From an uncultured Flavobacteriaceae bacterium (GTDB lineage: Bacteria; Bacteroidota; Bacteroidia; Flavobacteriales; Flavobacteriaceae): a DNA stretch of 54,502 bases. The position numbers were made by a program, and so were the translations under genes. Shown here piece after piece: positions 18,237 through 27,728 of this stretch (its first letter is position 1; each line of letters starts with the position of its first letter). The notes below the pieces were generated by a model. It searched no databases and was not told where the DNA came from. It saw nothing but the letters and a program-made list of their open reading frames with translations. Location of the stretch: positions 1 through 54,502 of the forward strand of contig CANMSN010000020.1 in the NCBI GenBank assembly GCA_947500585.1, written 5' to 3'.

Positions 18237-19400
18237 ATGAAAGTAGTTTTAATGGTACTCGATAGTGTTGGTATTGGTGCTTTACCTGACGCACATCTTT
18301 TTGGAGATGAAGGTTCAAATACTTTAGGTAATATTGCTAAACATGTCTCTAATTTTAGTTTGCCAAATTTATCAAAAATTGGATTGGCTAATATAGATGC
18401 TGAATTACATTTACCATCTGTAGAATATCCCGTTGGAGCTTTTGGCAAAGCTAAGCAAAAGTCTTTAGGTAAGGATACCACTACAGGTCATTGGGAAATA
18501 TGTGGTGTGCATTTAGAAAAACCATTTCCTGTTTTTCCTGAAGGGTTTCCTGATGAAATACTAACTATAATTGAGACAGAGACCGGTGTAAGCTTTATGG
18601 CGAATGAAGCAGGTTCTGGTACAGATATTATAAATAAATATGGAGAAAAACACTTGCAATCAAAAAATCCAATTTTATATACATCAGCAGACAGTGTTTT
18701 TCAATTGGCTATGCATGAGGAAATTTTTCCTATAGAAAGACAATATGAGATATGTAAAAAAGCTAGAGCATTATTAAAGGGAAAATTTGAAGTGGGTAGG
18801 GTAATAGCGCGACCATTCATCGGGGATGTAGGTAGTTTTGTTCGTACCTCGAGAAGAAAGGATTTTTCAGTAAAGCCTCCTATATCAACCGTTTTAAACG
18901 CATTGAAAGACCATGGTAAGGAGGTATTGGCTATTGGTAAAATTTCCGATATTTTTTCTGGATCCGGAATTACAAAAAGTATCAAGACGAAAAATAATCA
19001 AGAAGGTATTCAAGAAACGATAAAGGCCATGAAACAAGAATTTGAGGGCTTAATATTTACAAATCTAATCGATTTTGATATGCATTACGGACATAGAAGA
19101 GATGTGGAAGGTTATGCTAAATGCTTAATGGACTATGATCAAGTGTTACCTGAAGTCATAGCAGCGCTAGGTGATGAGGATATATTGATTATTAGTGCAG
19201 ATCATGGCAATGACCCTACATTTAAAGGTACAGATCACACAAGAGAATATATTCCTGTTTTAGTATTAGGTAAAAAAATAAAAAAAGGAATACATTTAGG
19301 GACAAGGAATACGTTTTCTGATATTGGAGCAACTATTCTTGATGCTTTTAAGATTCCGATGACTATTGATGCTAATAGTTTCTACGATAAAGTTATTTAA
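18237..19400 (+). CDS. deoB: Phosphopentomutase
   Basis: A 387-aa alkaline-phosphatase-superfamily mutase interconverting (deoxy)ribose-1-phosphate and -5-phosphate. The N-terminal metal motif VLMVLDSVGIGALPDA, DTTTGHWEICGV near residue 80 (phosphorylated Thr region), FTNLIDFDMHYGHRRD near 278 and SADHGNDPTFKGTDHTREY near 320 are diagnostic. As the last gene of the pyrimidine operon it would move the pentose-1-phosphate made by the phosphorylase at 7893, and by the purine phosphorylase at 39512, into central metabolism. It starts 2 nt after preA. No clear terminator follows. Confidence 0.95.
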   Translation: MKVVLMVLDSVGIGALPDAHLFGDEGSNTLGNIAKHVSNFSLPNLSKIGLANIDAELHLPSVEYPVGAFGKAKQKSLGKDTTTGHWEICGVHLEKPFPVFPEGFPDEILTIIETETGVSFMANEAGSGTDIINKYGEKHLQSKNPILYTSADSVFQLAMHEEIFPIERQYEICKKARALLKGKFEVGRVIARPFIGDVGSFVRTSRRKDFSVKPPISTVLNALKDHGKEVLAIGKISDIFSGSGITKSIKTKNNQEGIQETIKAMKQEFEGLIFTNLIDFDMHYGHRRDVEGYAKCLMDYDQVLPEVIAALGDEDILIISADHGNDPTFKGTDHTREYIPVLVLGKKIKKGIHLGTRNTFSDIGATILDAFKIPMTIDANSFYDKVI

Positions 19401-19490
19401 CTTCAAACCTAGTTTAGTTTAGTAGAAAATTTTATTTCAGAGAAAGGTATTTGTCAATTATTTTTCTTAAAAGTAAAAAAAAAATCGAAA

Positions 19491-19525
19491 AGTCAAGGGG
19501 TATTGAAATCACGCACGTATTAAAG
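19491..19525 (+). promoter_or_regulatory. ECF-type promoter motif upstream of fecR (box 1)
   Basis: AGTCAAGGGGTAT (19491-19503) is followed by CGTATTAAAG (19516-19525); the two element starts are 25 nt apart, as in boxes 2 and 3. The CGTA element lies only 22 nt before the fecR ATG, giving a very short leader. The bipartite G-rich/CGTA layout resembles promoters read by Bacteroidota ECF sigma factors. Assignment to the sigma factor at 37451 is inference. Confidence 0.75.
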
Positions 19526-19537
19526 ATAAAATTTTAA

Positions 19538-20704
19538 ATGAAAGACGGAGCAATCGAAAAAGCCATAGTGAAGTTTCTTGACAATGAGGCAGACCTAGAT
19601 GATCTAGAGCTATTGGAGAATTCGCTTCAAGACGAAGAAAAAATATCTATTTTTAATGATTTAGTTAAAGTTGATTATTTAATTAATTATAATATGGCTG
19701 ATTATAATGTGGAAACGGCGATAAATAAAATAAGCCAGAGGATTAAATACCTCCAACGTAAAAAACGTTTATTGGTCTTCAAAAGACTCTCGGTTGCTGC
19801 TTCAATATTGCTGATTATTGGTGTTTTTTATTTTGATTTTTTTCAATTCAATAATGAGTCATCAGTTAATAAAAATGATACTGAAATTTCTATAGGATCA
19901 AGTAAAGCGACGCTTACTTTGGACAATGGTAATAAAATTGTTTTACAAAAAGGGCAAAAATATAAAACGGGTGAAGTCATAGATCAGGGAGAAGATGTTT
20001 TTTATGTTCGTCAAAATGATACAAAAAGTAGAACTAGAAAAAAACAAGTATATAATTATTTAACCATTCCTAGGGGGGGTAAATTTATCATCGTTTTAGC
20101 TGATGGAACAAAAGTATGGTTAAATTCAGATTCACAATTAAAATATCCAACGAGTTTTATAGAGGGTAAACCAAGAAGCGTTGAACTGGTTTACGGTGAA
20201 GCTTATTTTGAAGTTTCTCCAAGTGAAGCCAATCATGGAGATTCGTTCAGTGTCTACACCAAATCCCAAGAAATAAATGTACTAGGAACAGAATTTAATA
20301 TTTTGGCTTACAATGAAGACGATGTTATTAAAACAACGCTTGTTGGCGGAAAAGTTTTAATTAAAAAAGGTTCTGCAGAACGTATCTTGAAACCAAATCA
20401 ACAAGCTTCCGTTGTTCTTGATTCAAATGACATAAGTATCAAAGAAGTAGATGTTTCCAATGAAATTTCTTGGGTAAAAGGGCTGTTCTCTTTTAATGGT
20501 GAGCGTCTGGAAGAAATGATGAAAGTCCTCTCAAGATGGTATGATACAGAAATAATTTTTAATAACATGGAAGCTAAGGATTTTCGCTTTACTGGCGTGT
20601 TAGAAAGAGCGAAATCTATTAAAGAAATATTGAATTATATTGAACAGACAAGTGATGGTGAAATTCAATTTGACGTAAAAAATAAAACTATTACAATAAA
20701 ATAA
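19538..20704 (+). CDS. FecR-family anti-sigma factor
   Basis: A 388-aa single-pass inner-membrane regulator. The N-terminal ~80 residues are the acidic, helical sigma-binding part; the membrane span is VAASILLIIGVFYFDFF (about 87-103); the periplasmic FecR domain includes YNYLTIPRGGKFIIVLADGT (near 168) and VELVYGEAYFEVSP (near 221); and the DUF4974-like tail ends in FRFTGVLERAKSIKEILNYI. It would hold the ECF sigma factor until the SusC-like receptor, whose N-terminal STN domain contacts the FecR tail, binds ligand. Oddly, the sigma gene is not adjacent but 17 kb away on the other strand. Its own promoter-like box suggests autoregulation. Confidence 0.9.
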   Translation: MKDGAIEKAIVKFLDNEADLDDLELLENSLQDEEKISIFNDLVKVDYLINYNMADYNVETAINKISQRIKYLQRKKRLLVFKRLSVAASILLIIGVFYFDFFQFNNESSVNKNDTEISIGSSKATLTLDNGNKIVLQKGQKYKTGEVIDQGEDVFYVRQNDTKSRTRKKQVYNYLTIPRGGKFIIVLADGTKVWLNSDSQLKYPTSFIEGKPRSVELVYGEAYFEVSPSEANHGDSFSVYTKSQEINVLGTEFNILAYNEDDVIKTTLVGGKVLIKKGSAERILKPNQQASVVLDSNDISIKEVDVSNEISWVKGLFSFNGERLEEMMKVLSRWYDTEIIFNNMEAKDFRFTGVLERAKSIKEILNYIEQTSDGEIQFDVKNKTITIK

Positions 20705-20705
20705 T

Positions 20706-20745
20706 TAAAAAAAGGCTAGCACCTTGCACAGTAGTAGCCTTTTAC
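20706..20745 (+). terminator. Hairpin between fecR and susC, possible attenuator
   Basis: AAAAGGCTA (20710-20718) pairs with TAGCCTTTT (20735-20743) around a 16-nt loop, just after the fecR stop. The T-run after it is short, so it may reduce read-through rather than stop it, or act as a processing/stability site for the susC message. Confidence 0.45.
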
Positions 20746-20795
20746 ACTTTTCAGAATTAATTAAAACTATGTTTAACTAAAACCAATGCAAATTT

Positions 20796-23700
20796 ATGAA
20801 ATTTAAATTTACTCCCGAGCTTTTCTATCTAAAGAAAACGTTCACAAAACTAATTATGAAAATTTTTGTCTTTTTCTTTTGTTCAATAATGTTCGCTTTA
20901 AGTCCGGAAAGTGTTTTTTCACAGGACGTTGACGTTGTTATAGACAATGATCATAAAATGACAATTAAAGAAGTATTTAAGCTCATTAAAAATCAAACAG
21001 ATTATAAATTTATCTATAGAGATGATTTGTTGAAAGATGCGCCTGAGCTTTACATTGAAAAATGTACTATTAAAGTCAGCAAATTACTTGAAAAATATCT
21101 ATCACCTATAGAGTTCACATATTTGTTTACAAAAAATAATACAGTAATTGTTAAAAGAAAAAATAATGATGTTGAGGATAGGGAAAACAAAGAAGATAAA
21201 ATTGTCTTTACTGAAATCACAGGATTAATTACAGATGAAAACGGTCAGCCACTACCTGGAGCCAATATTGTTGAAAAAGGAACGAGTAATGGTGTTCAGT
21301 CAGATTTTGATGGGAAGTTCTTAATAGATGTTACAGATGAAAATGCAGTACTTGTAATATCTTATGTAGGCTTTATAACCCAAGAAATAAATATTAAAAA
21401 CCAGAGTAATATTAAAGTCGTTTTAGCCGAGGATGCTGCGAAATTAGATGAGGTGGTTGTGGTTGGTTACGGATCCCAGAAAAAGGTAAACCTTACTGGT
21501 TCAGTAGTCAGTGTGAAAGGTGATGATATTAATAAGAGGCCTATTACACAGGGATCTCAGGCTTTACAAGGTGTAGCATCTGGTGTTTTTATTAATACAA
21601 ATTCTGGTGAACCAGGTGGCGATACAGCTTCTATAAATATACGAGGTATTGGTACTTTGAATAATTCAGATCCTTTAGTATTAATTGACGGTATAGAAGC
21701 ACCGCTTAACAGTATAAATTCAAATGATATTGAATCTATAAATGTTTTAAAAGACGCTGCATCTGCGTCAATATATGGAACAAGAGCTGCAAATGGGGTA
21801 ATTTTGGTTACAACTAAAAGAGGAACTGTAGGAGAACCTTCTGTAAGTTACAATACGTATTATGGCATCACATCTCCAACAGTTTTAGCAAATAACGTTA
21901 CAGATACTAAATTATATTTAGAGACCTACGTGAAGGCTGCAGAATATTCTGGTAGGAATAATCCTTTTACACCAGAATTAATTGATGAGATAGCCGCTCT
22001 AGGTTCTAAAGACTGGCTTGATGACTATGTAAATACTGGATCAATACAAAATCATGATGTAGCTATTTCAGGAGGTACTGAAAATGTGAAGTATCGCTGG
22101 TCTACAAGTTATTTAGATCAAGATCACTATTTAGAGGGCGGTTATTGTTTAAAACGTTTAAACACCCGATTAAATTTAGATTTTAAAATAACGGATAAAG
22201 TTAAAGTAGGTACATCATTGGCTTTTGTTGATTCTGATAACAGATTGGCTACAACAAACGATGCCCCTAGTAGTAGTTCAGATCGTGGCATACCAGAAGG
22301 CCAAGGCGTTGTTCCACAGTTTGCTAATGATGGTAACAAAGGTAGTTTTTTATGGACTATCCTAAACGTTAGTGCACCAAATGGATTTGTTTTTGATGAG
22401 TTTGGAAGGTATGGTGGTACAGGAGGAGAATCAACAAGATCACAGCGACATAATGCACAGGCCATAATCGATAACCAGTGGGTAGACGTAAATGGTAATG
22501 AATTTTTAGGAAATGCTTTTGTAGAATATGAACCATTAGAGGGTCTTAAAATTAGATATACATCTGGTATTAATTTTCAACAAGAATCACATCAAGATAC
22601 GCGCTTAGAGCATGAGCAGTATGACAGATTTGGAAACAGGACTGCAGTGCGTGAAGAAGGTAGTATATTGATTTCTAGAGAATCTAAAATACTTAACTAT
22701 ACCAATTGGTTACAGGCCACTTATGAAAAGTCTATTGGAGATCATAATTTTAATTTACTAGTAGGTGCTAATCAAGAAACATCAACAATTAGAAGAATAG
22801 CAACTTTTGAAAGAGGTTTTGGATCTACTTCTTTAGTTAGAGTCGGAAATGGCACTGAAGCTTTAGATATTTCAAATTATAACGGCGAATGGGCCCTACA
22901 GTCTGTTTTTGGTAGGTTGAATTATAACTATAAAGACAAGTACCTCTTAGAATTAAATGTAAGACGTGATGGATCTTCAAGATTCGGATCTAAGAGTAGA
23001 TGGGCAACTTTTCCAGGCTTATCAGCAGGATATGTATTATCAAAAGAAAATTTTTGGAATGTAGATTTTATTAGTTTTTTAAAATTAAGAGCGTCTTGGG
23101 GTAGATTAGGTGTACAAAGTTCTAACTTATACCCATATGCTTCAGAGGTTGTTTTAGGCGCTGATTACAACGACGTATCAGGAGCTGCTTTAAATAAATT
23201 AGGAAATCCTGATTTAGCATGGGAAGAGACTACGGTTACAGACTTTGGTGTTGATGTTAAATTGTTTAAAGGTAAAATATCCATTGAAGCAGATTATTAT
23301 GTAAAAGAGAGTACAGGAATTTTAACAGATTTAGCTAATCCTCTAACCTCTGGTGTTGATTCAAACATATCTGTTAATGCAGCCTCTATTGAAAATAAAG
23401 GCTGGGATTTATCCCTGAGCACGTTTCATAACATTGGAGATTTAAAAATTTCGACAGGATTGAACATAACACATGTCAAGAATAAAGTTATTGAAGTAGA
23501 TCCTAGTTTGGCTAGCGTAGATGATAGAAGACGTGTTGGTAACGGTTGGTTGATTCGTGGAGAACCTATTAATTCTTTTTTCGGTCATGAATTTGGTGGA
23601 ATTTATCAAGTAGAAGATTTTGATACAAACGGAGATTTGTTAGATCCTCTGGATTATACATGGTTTGGTAATGGGAATCCTCGTCCTGGAGACATCAAGT

Positions 23701-24266
23701 TTACAGACCAAAATAATGATGACCAGATTAATGAGGACGATATGGTTGTAATTGGTAATCCTAATCCAGAATGGCTTTATGGTTTTAATTTAGATTTTGA
23801 ATATAAAGGATGGGATTTAGGGATGTTATTTCAAGGTATTGGTACAGCAAATTCCTTAGTAAATAGATATACAGGTAATTTTGGACACTCAGGATTAAGA
23901 GAGTATTGGTTAAATGGATGGACTGAAGAAAATAGAAGTAATACGGTGCCGAGAATATTTGTTGATAGAGAAGGGTTTAATGGAGGAACTATTGGAGATG
24001 TTGGTGGTTTAGCACAAACTTCTAATTGGATAATTGATAGGCAATATTTAAGACTTAAAAATATTGTTGTAGGATATACAATACCGAAAGACGTATTAGA
24101 AAAATTTTCTGTTGATTATTTAAGAGTTTATGTAAGTGGACAAAACTTATGGACAAAATCAAAGCTTGATGATTTAGATCCTGAAAGAAATGCATTTAAA
24201 AATCATTTTGCTTCTACTTTACCTCAGACGAAGGTTCTTACCTTAGGACTTAATTTAAAATTTTAA
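20796..24266 (+). CDS. SusC/RagA-family TonB-dependent outer-membrane transporter with STN signalling domain
   Basis: An 1156-aa outer-membrane receptor. A long signal region ends near SVFSQ (about residue 43). An STN domain (about 50-125; KMTIKEVFKLIKNQ to NTVIVKRK) is followed by a carboxypeptidase-like regulatory domain (about 140-210; GLITDENGQPLPGANIVEKG). The TonB-box region LDEVVVVGYGSQKK precedes the plug, with IRGIGTLNNSDPLVLIDGIE and the conserved IYGTRAANGVILVTTKRG. The remaining ~800 residues form the beta-barrel and end in VLTLGLNLKF, a typical terminal strand. The STN domain, absent from many SusC proteins, fits signalling to the adjacent FecR. It pairs with the SusD-like lipoprotein 10 nt downstream. 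Substrate unknown; the neighbours suggest a phosphorylated ligand. Confidence 0.95.
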   Translation: MKFKFTPELFYLKKTFTKLIMKIFVFFFCSIMFALSPESVFSQDVDVVIDNDHKMTIKEVFKLIKNQTDYKFIYRDDLLKDAPELYIEKCTIKVSKLLEKYLSPIEFTYLFTKNNTVIVKRKNNDVEDRENKEDKIVFTEITGLITDENGQPLPGANIVEKGTSNGVQSDFDGKFLIDVTDENAVLVISYVGFITQEINIKNQSNIKVVLAEDAAKLDEVVVVGYGSQKKVNLTGSVVSVKGDDINKRPITQGSQALQGVASGVFINTNSGEPGGDTASINIRGIGTLNNSDPLVLIDGIEAPLNSINSNDIESINVLKDAASASIYGTRAANGVILVTTKRGTVGEPSVSYNTYYGITSPTVLANNVTDTKLYLETYVKAAEYSGRNNPFTPELIDEIAALGSKDWLDDYVNTGSIQNHDVAISGGTENVKYRWSTSYLDQDHYLEGGYCLKRLNTRLNLDFKITDKVKVGTSLAFVDSDNRLATTNDAPSSSSDRGIPEGQGVVPQFANDGNKGSFLWTILNVSAPNGFVFDEFGRYGGTGGESTRSQRHNAQAIIDNQWVDVNGNEFLGNAFVEYEPLEGLKIRYTSGINFQQESHQDTRLEHEQYDRFGNRTAVREEGSILISRESKILNYTNWLQATYEKSIGDHNFNLLVGANQETSTIRRIATFERGFGSTSLVRVGNGTEALDISNYNGEWALQSVFGRLNYNYKDKYLLELNVRRDGSSRFGSKSRWATFPGLSAGYVLSKENFWNVDFISFLKLRASWGRLGVQSSNLYPYASEVVLGADYNDVSGAALNKLGNPDLAWEETTVTDFGVDVKLFKGKISIEADYYVKESTGILTDLANPLTSGVDSNISVNAASIENKGWDLSLSTFHNIGDLKISTGLNITHVKNKVIEVDPSLASVDDRRRVGNGWLIRGEPINSFFGHEFGGIYQVEDFDTNGDLLDPLDYTWFGNGNPRPGDIKFTDQNNDDQINEDDMVVIGNPNPEWLYGFNLDFEYKGWDLGMLFQGIGTANSLVNRYTGNFGHSGLREYWLNGWTEENRSNTVPRIFVDREGFNGGTIGDVGGLAQTSNWIIDRQYLRLKNIVVGYTIPKDVLEKFSVDYLRVYVSGQNLWTKSKLDDLDPERNAFKNHFASTLPQTKVLTLGLNLKF

Positions 24267-24276
24267 AAAGTATATT

Positions 24277-25809
24277 ATGAAATCATTAATAAAAATATTT
24301 ATATTTTTGGTATTCATCTCGAATATCTCATGCGACAGTTTAGATTTGGAACCTCTAAATTCTGTTGATTCCGAAAACTTTTATATCAACACAGAAAATT
24401 TAAATGCAGGTTTGTATGGTGTTTACGACGCACTACAGCTCGATGGTCTTTATGGTAAACAGGTGCTATTAGATGGTTTAAGTGATAACTGCATAGTTGA
24501 AGATAATTTTGCACCAGATATATTTTCTTTTTCCGCAGGTCAACAAGTTGAAGCGTCTCAGTCATTTATAGATATGTACCAAGATCCCTATGTTTTAATA
24601 CAAAGGGCAAATCTACTATTAGATAATGCTGATGATATTGTTGGTGTTACAAGTTCAGATTTAGCTAATATCAAGGCAGAAGTAAAAGCTTTACGCGCAT
24701 TGGCCTATATGAAATTGGTTTATTTATTTGGAGATATTCCATTTATAACAACCTCTATAACCAGAAGTGAAGCTTTACAGATTAGTAGAACGAGTCGTAG
24801 TACAGTTGTCGATTTCATTTTAGAAGAATTTGAATCCTCTGCAGCGGTATTAAGTACATCTCCTGCTTCTGATGGAAGGCTGACCAAACAGGCTGTTTTA
24901 GGTTTCAGGGCGAAAACGATGCTATACGAAGCAAGATTAGGCAATCAATCTTGGACTGATGCTCTTGCGGCAATAAATGCAGCTAAAACTGCAGCCGATA
25001 GTGGAGGAAATAGCCTAGTTGATACAAACACACCTGCAAATGATTATCAATCTTTATTTACTGAAGCAAATGAGGGAAATTCTGAGTTTATTTTTTCAGT
25101 AAAATTCAGCTCTATTGATTTATCAGTGTCTTATCAAGAAGAATTTTCATGGCAAGCAGGAATATTGAGAATGTACATACATCAAAATTTTGCAGATGCT
25201 TATGATTATGCTGATGGTTCGAACTACAATCCTGCAGATGTTACTTATGTTGGCAGAGACCCAAGATTAAGTGCAAACATAATGCACGAAGGGCTTACCT
25301 TTAACGGATTAACTTATGATGGTACCGATTCAGGTGGTTTTGTTGGTGCTAATTCTCCAGGAACTGCAACTAATTTATTTCTTTATAAATTTATTTCCAC
25401 TGATTTTTCTTCAAGCTTTAATCAAGGTACATTAGATGTGCCAGTACTTCGATATGCTGATATTTTACTCATGCAGGCCGAAGCACAGAACGAAACTAGC
25501 GGAGATGTATATACGTCATTAAACTTAGTTAGAGATAGAGCTGGTTTACCTGCTTTATCTGGACTTTCTCAAGCGGCGCTTAGAGATGAAATTATTCATG
25601 AACGTCGCGTTGAATTGGCTTTTGAAGGTCAACGTTGGTTTGACTTAATTACACTTGGTCTTGCAGATAGTACAATTAATGCCATTATAGAAGAAGCTGC
25701 TACTGTAGATCGTGGGTTTACTCCAAATAGAAATGAATTGCTACCTATACCACAAATTGAGATAGAAGCAAACCCCAATTTATTACCACAAAATCCAGGT
25801 TATAACTAA
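24277..25809 (+). CDS. SusD/RagB-family surface lipoprotein
   Basis: A 510-aa substrate-binding lipoprotein that caps the SusC barrel. The N-terminus IKIFIFLVFISNISCDSLDL is a lipoprotein signal with the modified cysteine near residue 19. TPR-like helices include VKALRALAYMKLVYLFGDIP (about 130-150), and the C-terminal hallmark segments are VLRYADILLMQAEAQNE (near 390) and DEIIHERRVELAFEGQRWFD (near 433), ending in ELLPIPQIEIEANPNLLPQN. It is co-transcribed with susC and followed by a strong terminator. Ligand not predictable. Confidence 0.95.
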   Translation: MKSLIKIFIFLVFISNISCDSLDLEPLNSVDSENFYINTENLNAGLYGVYDALQLDGLYGKQVLLDGLSDNCIVEDNFAPDIFSFSAGQQVEASQSFIDMYQDPYVLIQRANLLLDNADDIVGVTSSDLANIKAEVKALRALAYMKLVYLFGDIPFITTSITRSEALQISRTSRSTVVDFILEEFESSAAVLSTSPASDGRLTKQAVLGFRAKTMLYEARLGNQSWTDALAAINAAKTAADSGGNSLVDTNTPANDYQSLFTEANEGNSEFIFSVKFSSIDLSVSYQEEFSWQAGILRMYIHQNFADAYDYADGSNYNPADVTYVGRDPRLSANIMHEGLTFNGLTYDGTDSGGFVGANSPGTATNLFLYKFISTDFSSSFNQGTLDVPVLRYADILLMQAEAQNETSGDVYTSLNLVRDRAGLPALSGLSQAALRDEIIHERRVELAFEGQRWFDLITLGLADSTINAIIEEAATVDRGFTPNRNELLPIPQIEIEANPNLLPQNPGYN

Positions 25810-25862
25810 TCTTAATAGGATTTTTAAAGTAATGAGGATTTAGTTTGAGTTAGTTTTTAATT

Positions 25863-25903
25863 ATGGCGTAATATTCATATGAGTTATATTACGCCATTTT
25901 TAT
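25863..25903 (+). terminator. Intrinsic terminator after susCD
   Basis: ATGGCGTAATAT (25863-25874) pairs with ATATTACGCCAT around a ~12-nt loop and is followed by a T-rich tract. It lies ~55 nt after the SusD-like stop and should end the fecR-susCD transcript. Confidence 0.85.
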
Positions 25904-25997
25904 AATCTGCGTAAAACATATAGTTAAAACTACAAACATCAACAGAGATTAAAATCTTAGGATGGCCACATTTTTTTTAAAACAATTATAATATCTT

Positions 25998-27650
25998 ATG
26001 AGTAGAATTTGTAAAAATAGCCATAGTTATCAGGTATTTATTTTACTTTTTTATTGTGTAATTATCTCAATTTCGGCACATAAACTCAGGGCACAAAAAA
26101 AAATGTTTGTTTTTACGGGGCAATCTAATATGGCAGGTAGAGCAGCCATTGAAGAAATAGATTTTAAAACGATTCCTAATGTTTATGTTTTAGACCATGA
26201 GAAAAAGTTTATACCTGCACACAATCCTTTAAACCTGTATTCAAATATAAAAAAAGAACCATACAGACAAAGGCTAGGTCTTGTTTATCCTTTTGCTCAG
26301 GCCATAAGTAGGGCATATCCAAAGGATAGTATTTTATTGGTAGTAAATGCCAGAGGCGGAACAGCCATTGAAAATTTTATGAAAGGTGACACTTTAGGAT
26401 ATTATAACAAAACCCTATTGCGAATTAAACAGGCTTTAAAGAACGAACCATCTGCAACATTAGAAGCATTTATTTGGCATCAAGGGGAATCAAATAGGGG
26501 TAATTATAAAAACTACCTTAACAAGGTTAATACATTGATCGCTGATTACAGAAAAGATTTAAGCATTGAGAATTTACCCTTAATTACTGGACAACTTGGG
26601 TTGTGGAACTCAGAATATGAAAATATCCGACAAGAAATATCAAAAACAGAGTCCGTTATTCCCAATGCATTCTTAGTATCTTCCCATGGTTTGACAAATT
26701 TTGATGACCATCACTTTGATAGCAAGTCACAACGTCTGTTTGGACTTAGATATGCACGAAAATATTTGGAATTCAAGGGAGCATCTGAAAAAGATATATT
26801 AAATGCAGTTAGAGCCGATTGTTTTGAAAGCAAAAAACAAATGCTGAGTATACCGATAGAAAATTATGTGATGGTAGCAGCACACAGAGGCGATTGGCGC
26901 AATGGTTCTGAGAACTCAATTCAAGCTATTGAAATGGCTATTGAAATGGGTGTAGACATCGTAGAAGTTGATGTTGCTGTAACGCTTGATAGCATTCCTA
27001 TATTGATGCATGATGCTACCCTAAATAGAACAACCACATGCCAAGGAGAAGTTAATAAAATGACTTATTCATTACTGAAAAAATGCAGACTTAAAGACGG
27101 TTTGCAGTACGATACAGAGTTTGAAATACCTACTTTAGAACAAGCATTGTTAGCAGTTAAAGGGAAAGTACTAATCAATTTAGATAAAGCAGAAGACCAT
27201 ATTTCTAGTGTATATCAAGTGTTAAAAAAAACAGAAACCATAGATCAGGCTATTTTTAGTAGTTATTACCCTTATGAAAAACTTAAAAAAAAAGCAGGTA
27301 AATATTTAGATAGTATTATTTACATGCCTAAAATCAAACACGACACAGAAGCACCAGAAAACTATTTGAACACATTTTTTCAAAATACTAAATCAGTTAT
27401 TCTACAAACCAGAGCATTATCTGAGAACGATAGTTTGTTGGATATTATTCCTATTGCCAAATCAAAAAACATGTGGTTATGGATGAATACTCTGGATACT
27501 TACCACGCTGCTGGTCATACAGACGAGAAAGCCATATATAACCCTGATTTACATTGGGGTTGGGTTATAGGTCAAGGTGCCAATATTATACAGACCGATA
27601 GACCTAAATTATTACTTGACTATTTAAAAGAGAAAGGTTTACATAATTGA
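25998..27650 (+). CDS. Secreted two-domain enzyme: SASA/CE6-like carbohydrate esterase fused to glycerophosphodiester phosphodiesterase
   Basis: A 550-aa exported protein with signal-like residues 1-34. Domain 1 (about 35-260) is a sialate O-acetylesterase-type SGNH hydrolase: FTGQSNMAG near residue 39 holds the nucleophile serine, FIWHQGESNRGN near 156 is the family block III, and FDDHHFDSKSQRLFG near 236 holds the Asp/His pair. Domain 2 (about 290-550) is a GDPD barrel: AAHRGDWRNGSENS near 294, VDIVEVDVAV near 318, ILMHDATLNRT near 335 and a late NIIQTDRP, so the His-Glu-Asp-His set is intact. The fusion would remove an ester group and split a phosphodiester on the same ligand. It lies after the susCD terminator and has no AGTMAAGGGG box. 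Confidence 0.88.
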   Translation: MSRICKNSHSYQVFILLFYCVIISISAHKLRAQKKMFVFTGQSNMAGRAAIEEIDFKTIPNVYVLDHEKKFIPAHNPLNLYSNIKKEPYRQRLGLVYPFAQAISRAYPKDSILLVVNARGGTAIENFMKGDTLGYYNKTLLRIKQALKNEPSATLEAFIWHQGESNRGNYKNYLNKVNTLIADYRKDLSIENLPLITGQLGLWNSEYENIRQEISKTESVIPNAFLVSSHGLTNFDDHHFDSKSQRLFGLRYARKYLEFKGASEKDILNAVRADCFESKKQMLSIPIENYVMVAAHRGDWRNGSENSIQAIEMAIEMGVDIVEVDVAVTLDSIPILMHDATLNRTTTCQGEVNKMTYSLLKKCRLKDGLQYDTEFEIPTLEQALLAVKGKVLINLDKAEDHISSVYQVLKKTETIDQAIFSSYYPYEKLKKKAGKYLDSIIYMPKIKHDTEAPENYLNTFFQNTKSVILQTRALSENDSLLDIIPIAKSKNMWLWMNTLDTYHAAGHTDEKAIYNPDLHWGWVIGQGANIIQTDRPKLLLDYLKEKGLHN

Positions 27651-27728
27651 TAAAAAGAATACAAAAATAAAACCAATTTTTTTTTTTTTGCTTTTACTAC
27701 AATCTCAAGAATTATAATTTAATAATAT

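Noticed and set aside
27674..27690. Long T-run upstream of the phosphatase gene as a terminator
   Set aside because: No stable hairpin precedes the T-run, so it is probably just AT-rich spacer; the esterase and phosphatase genes may be co-transcribed.
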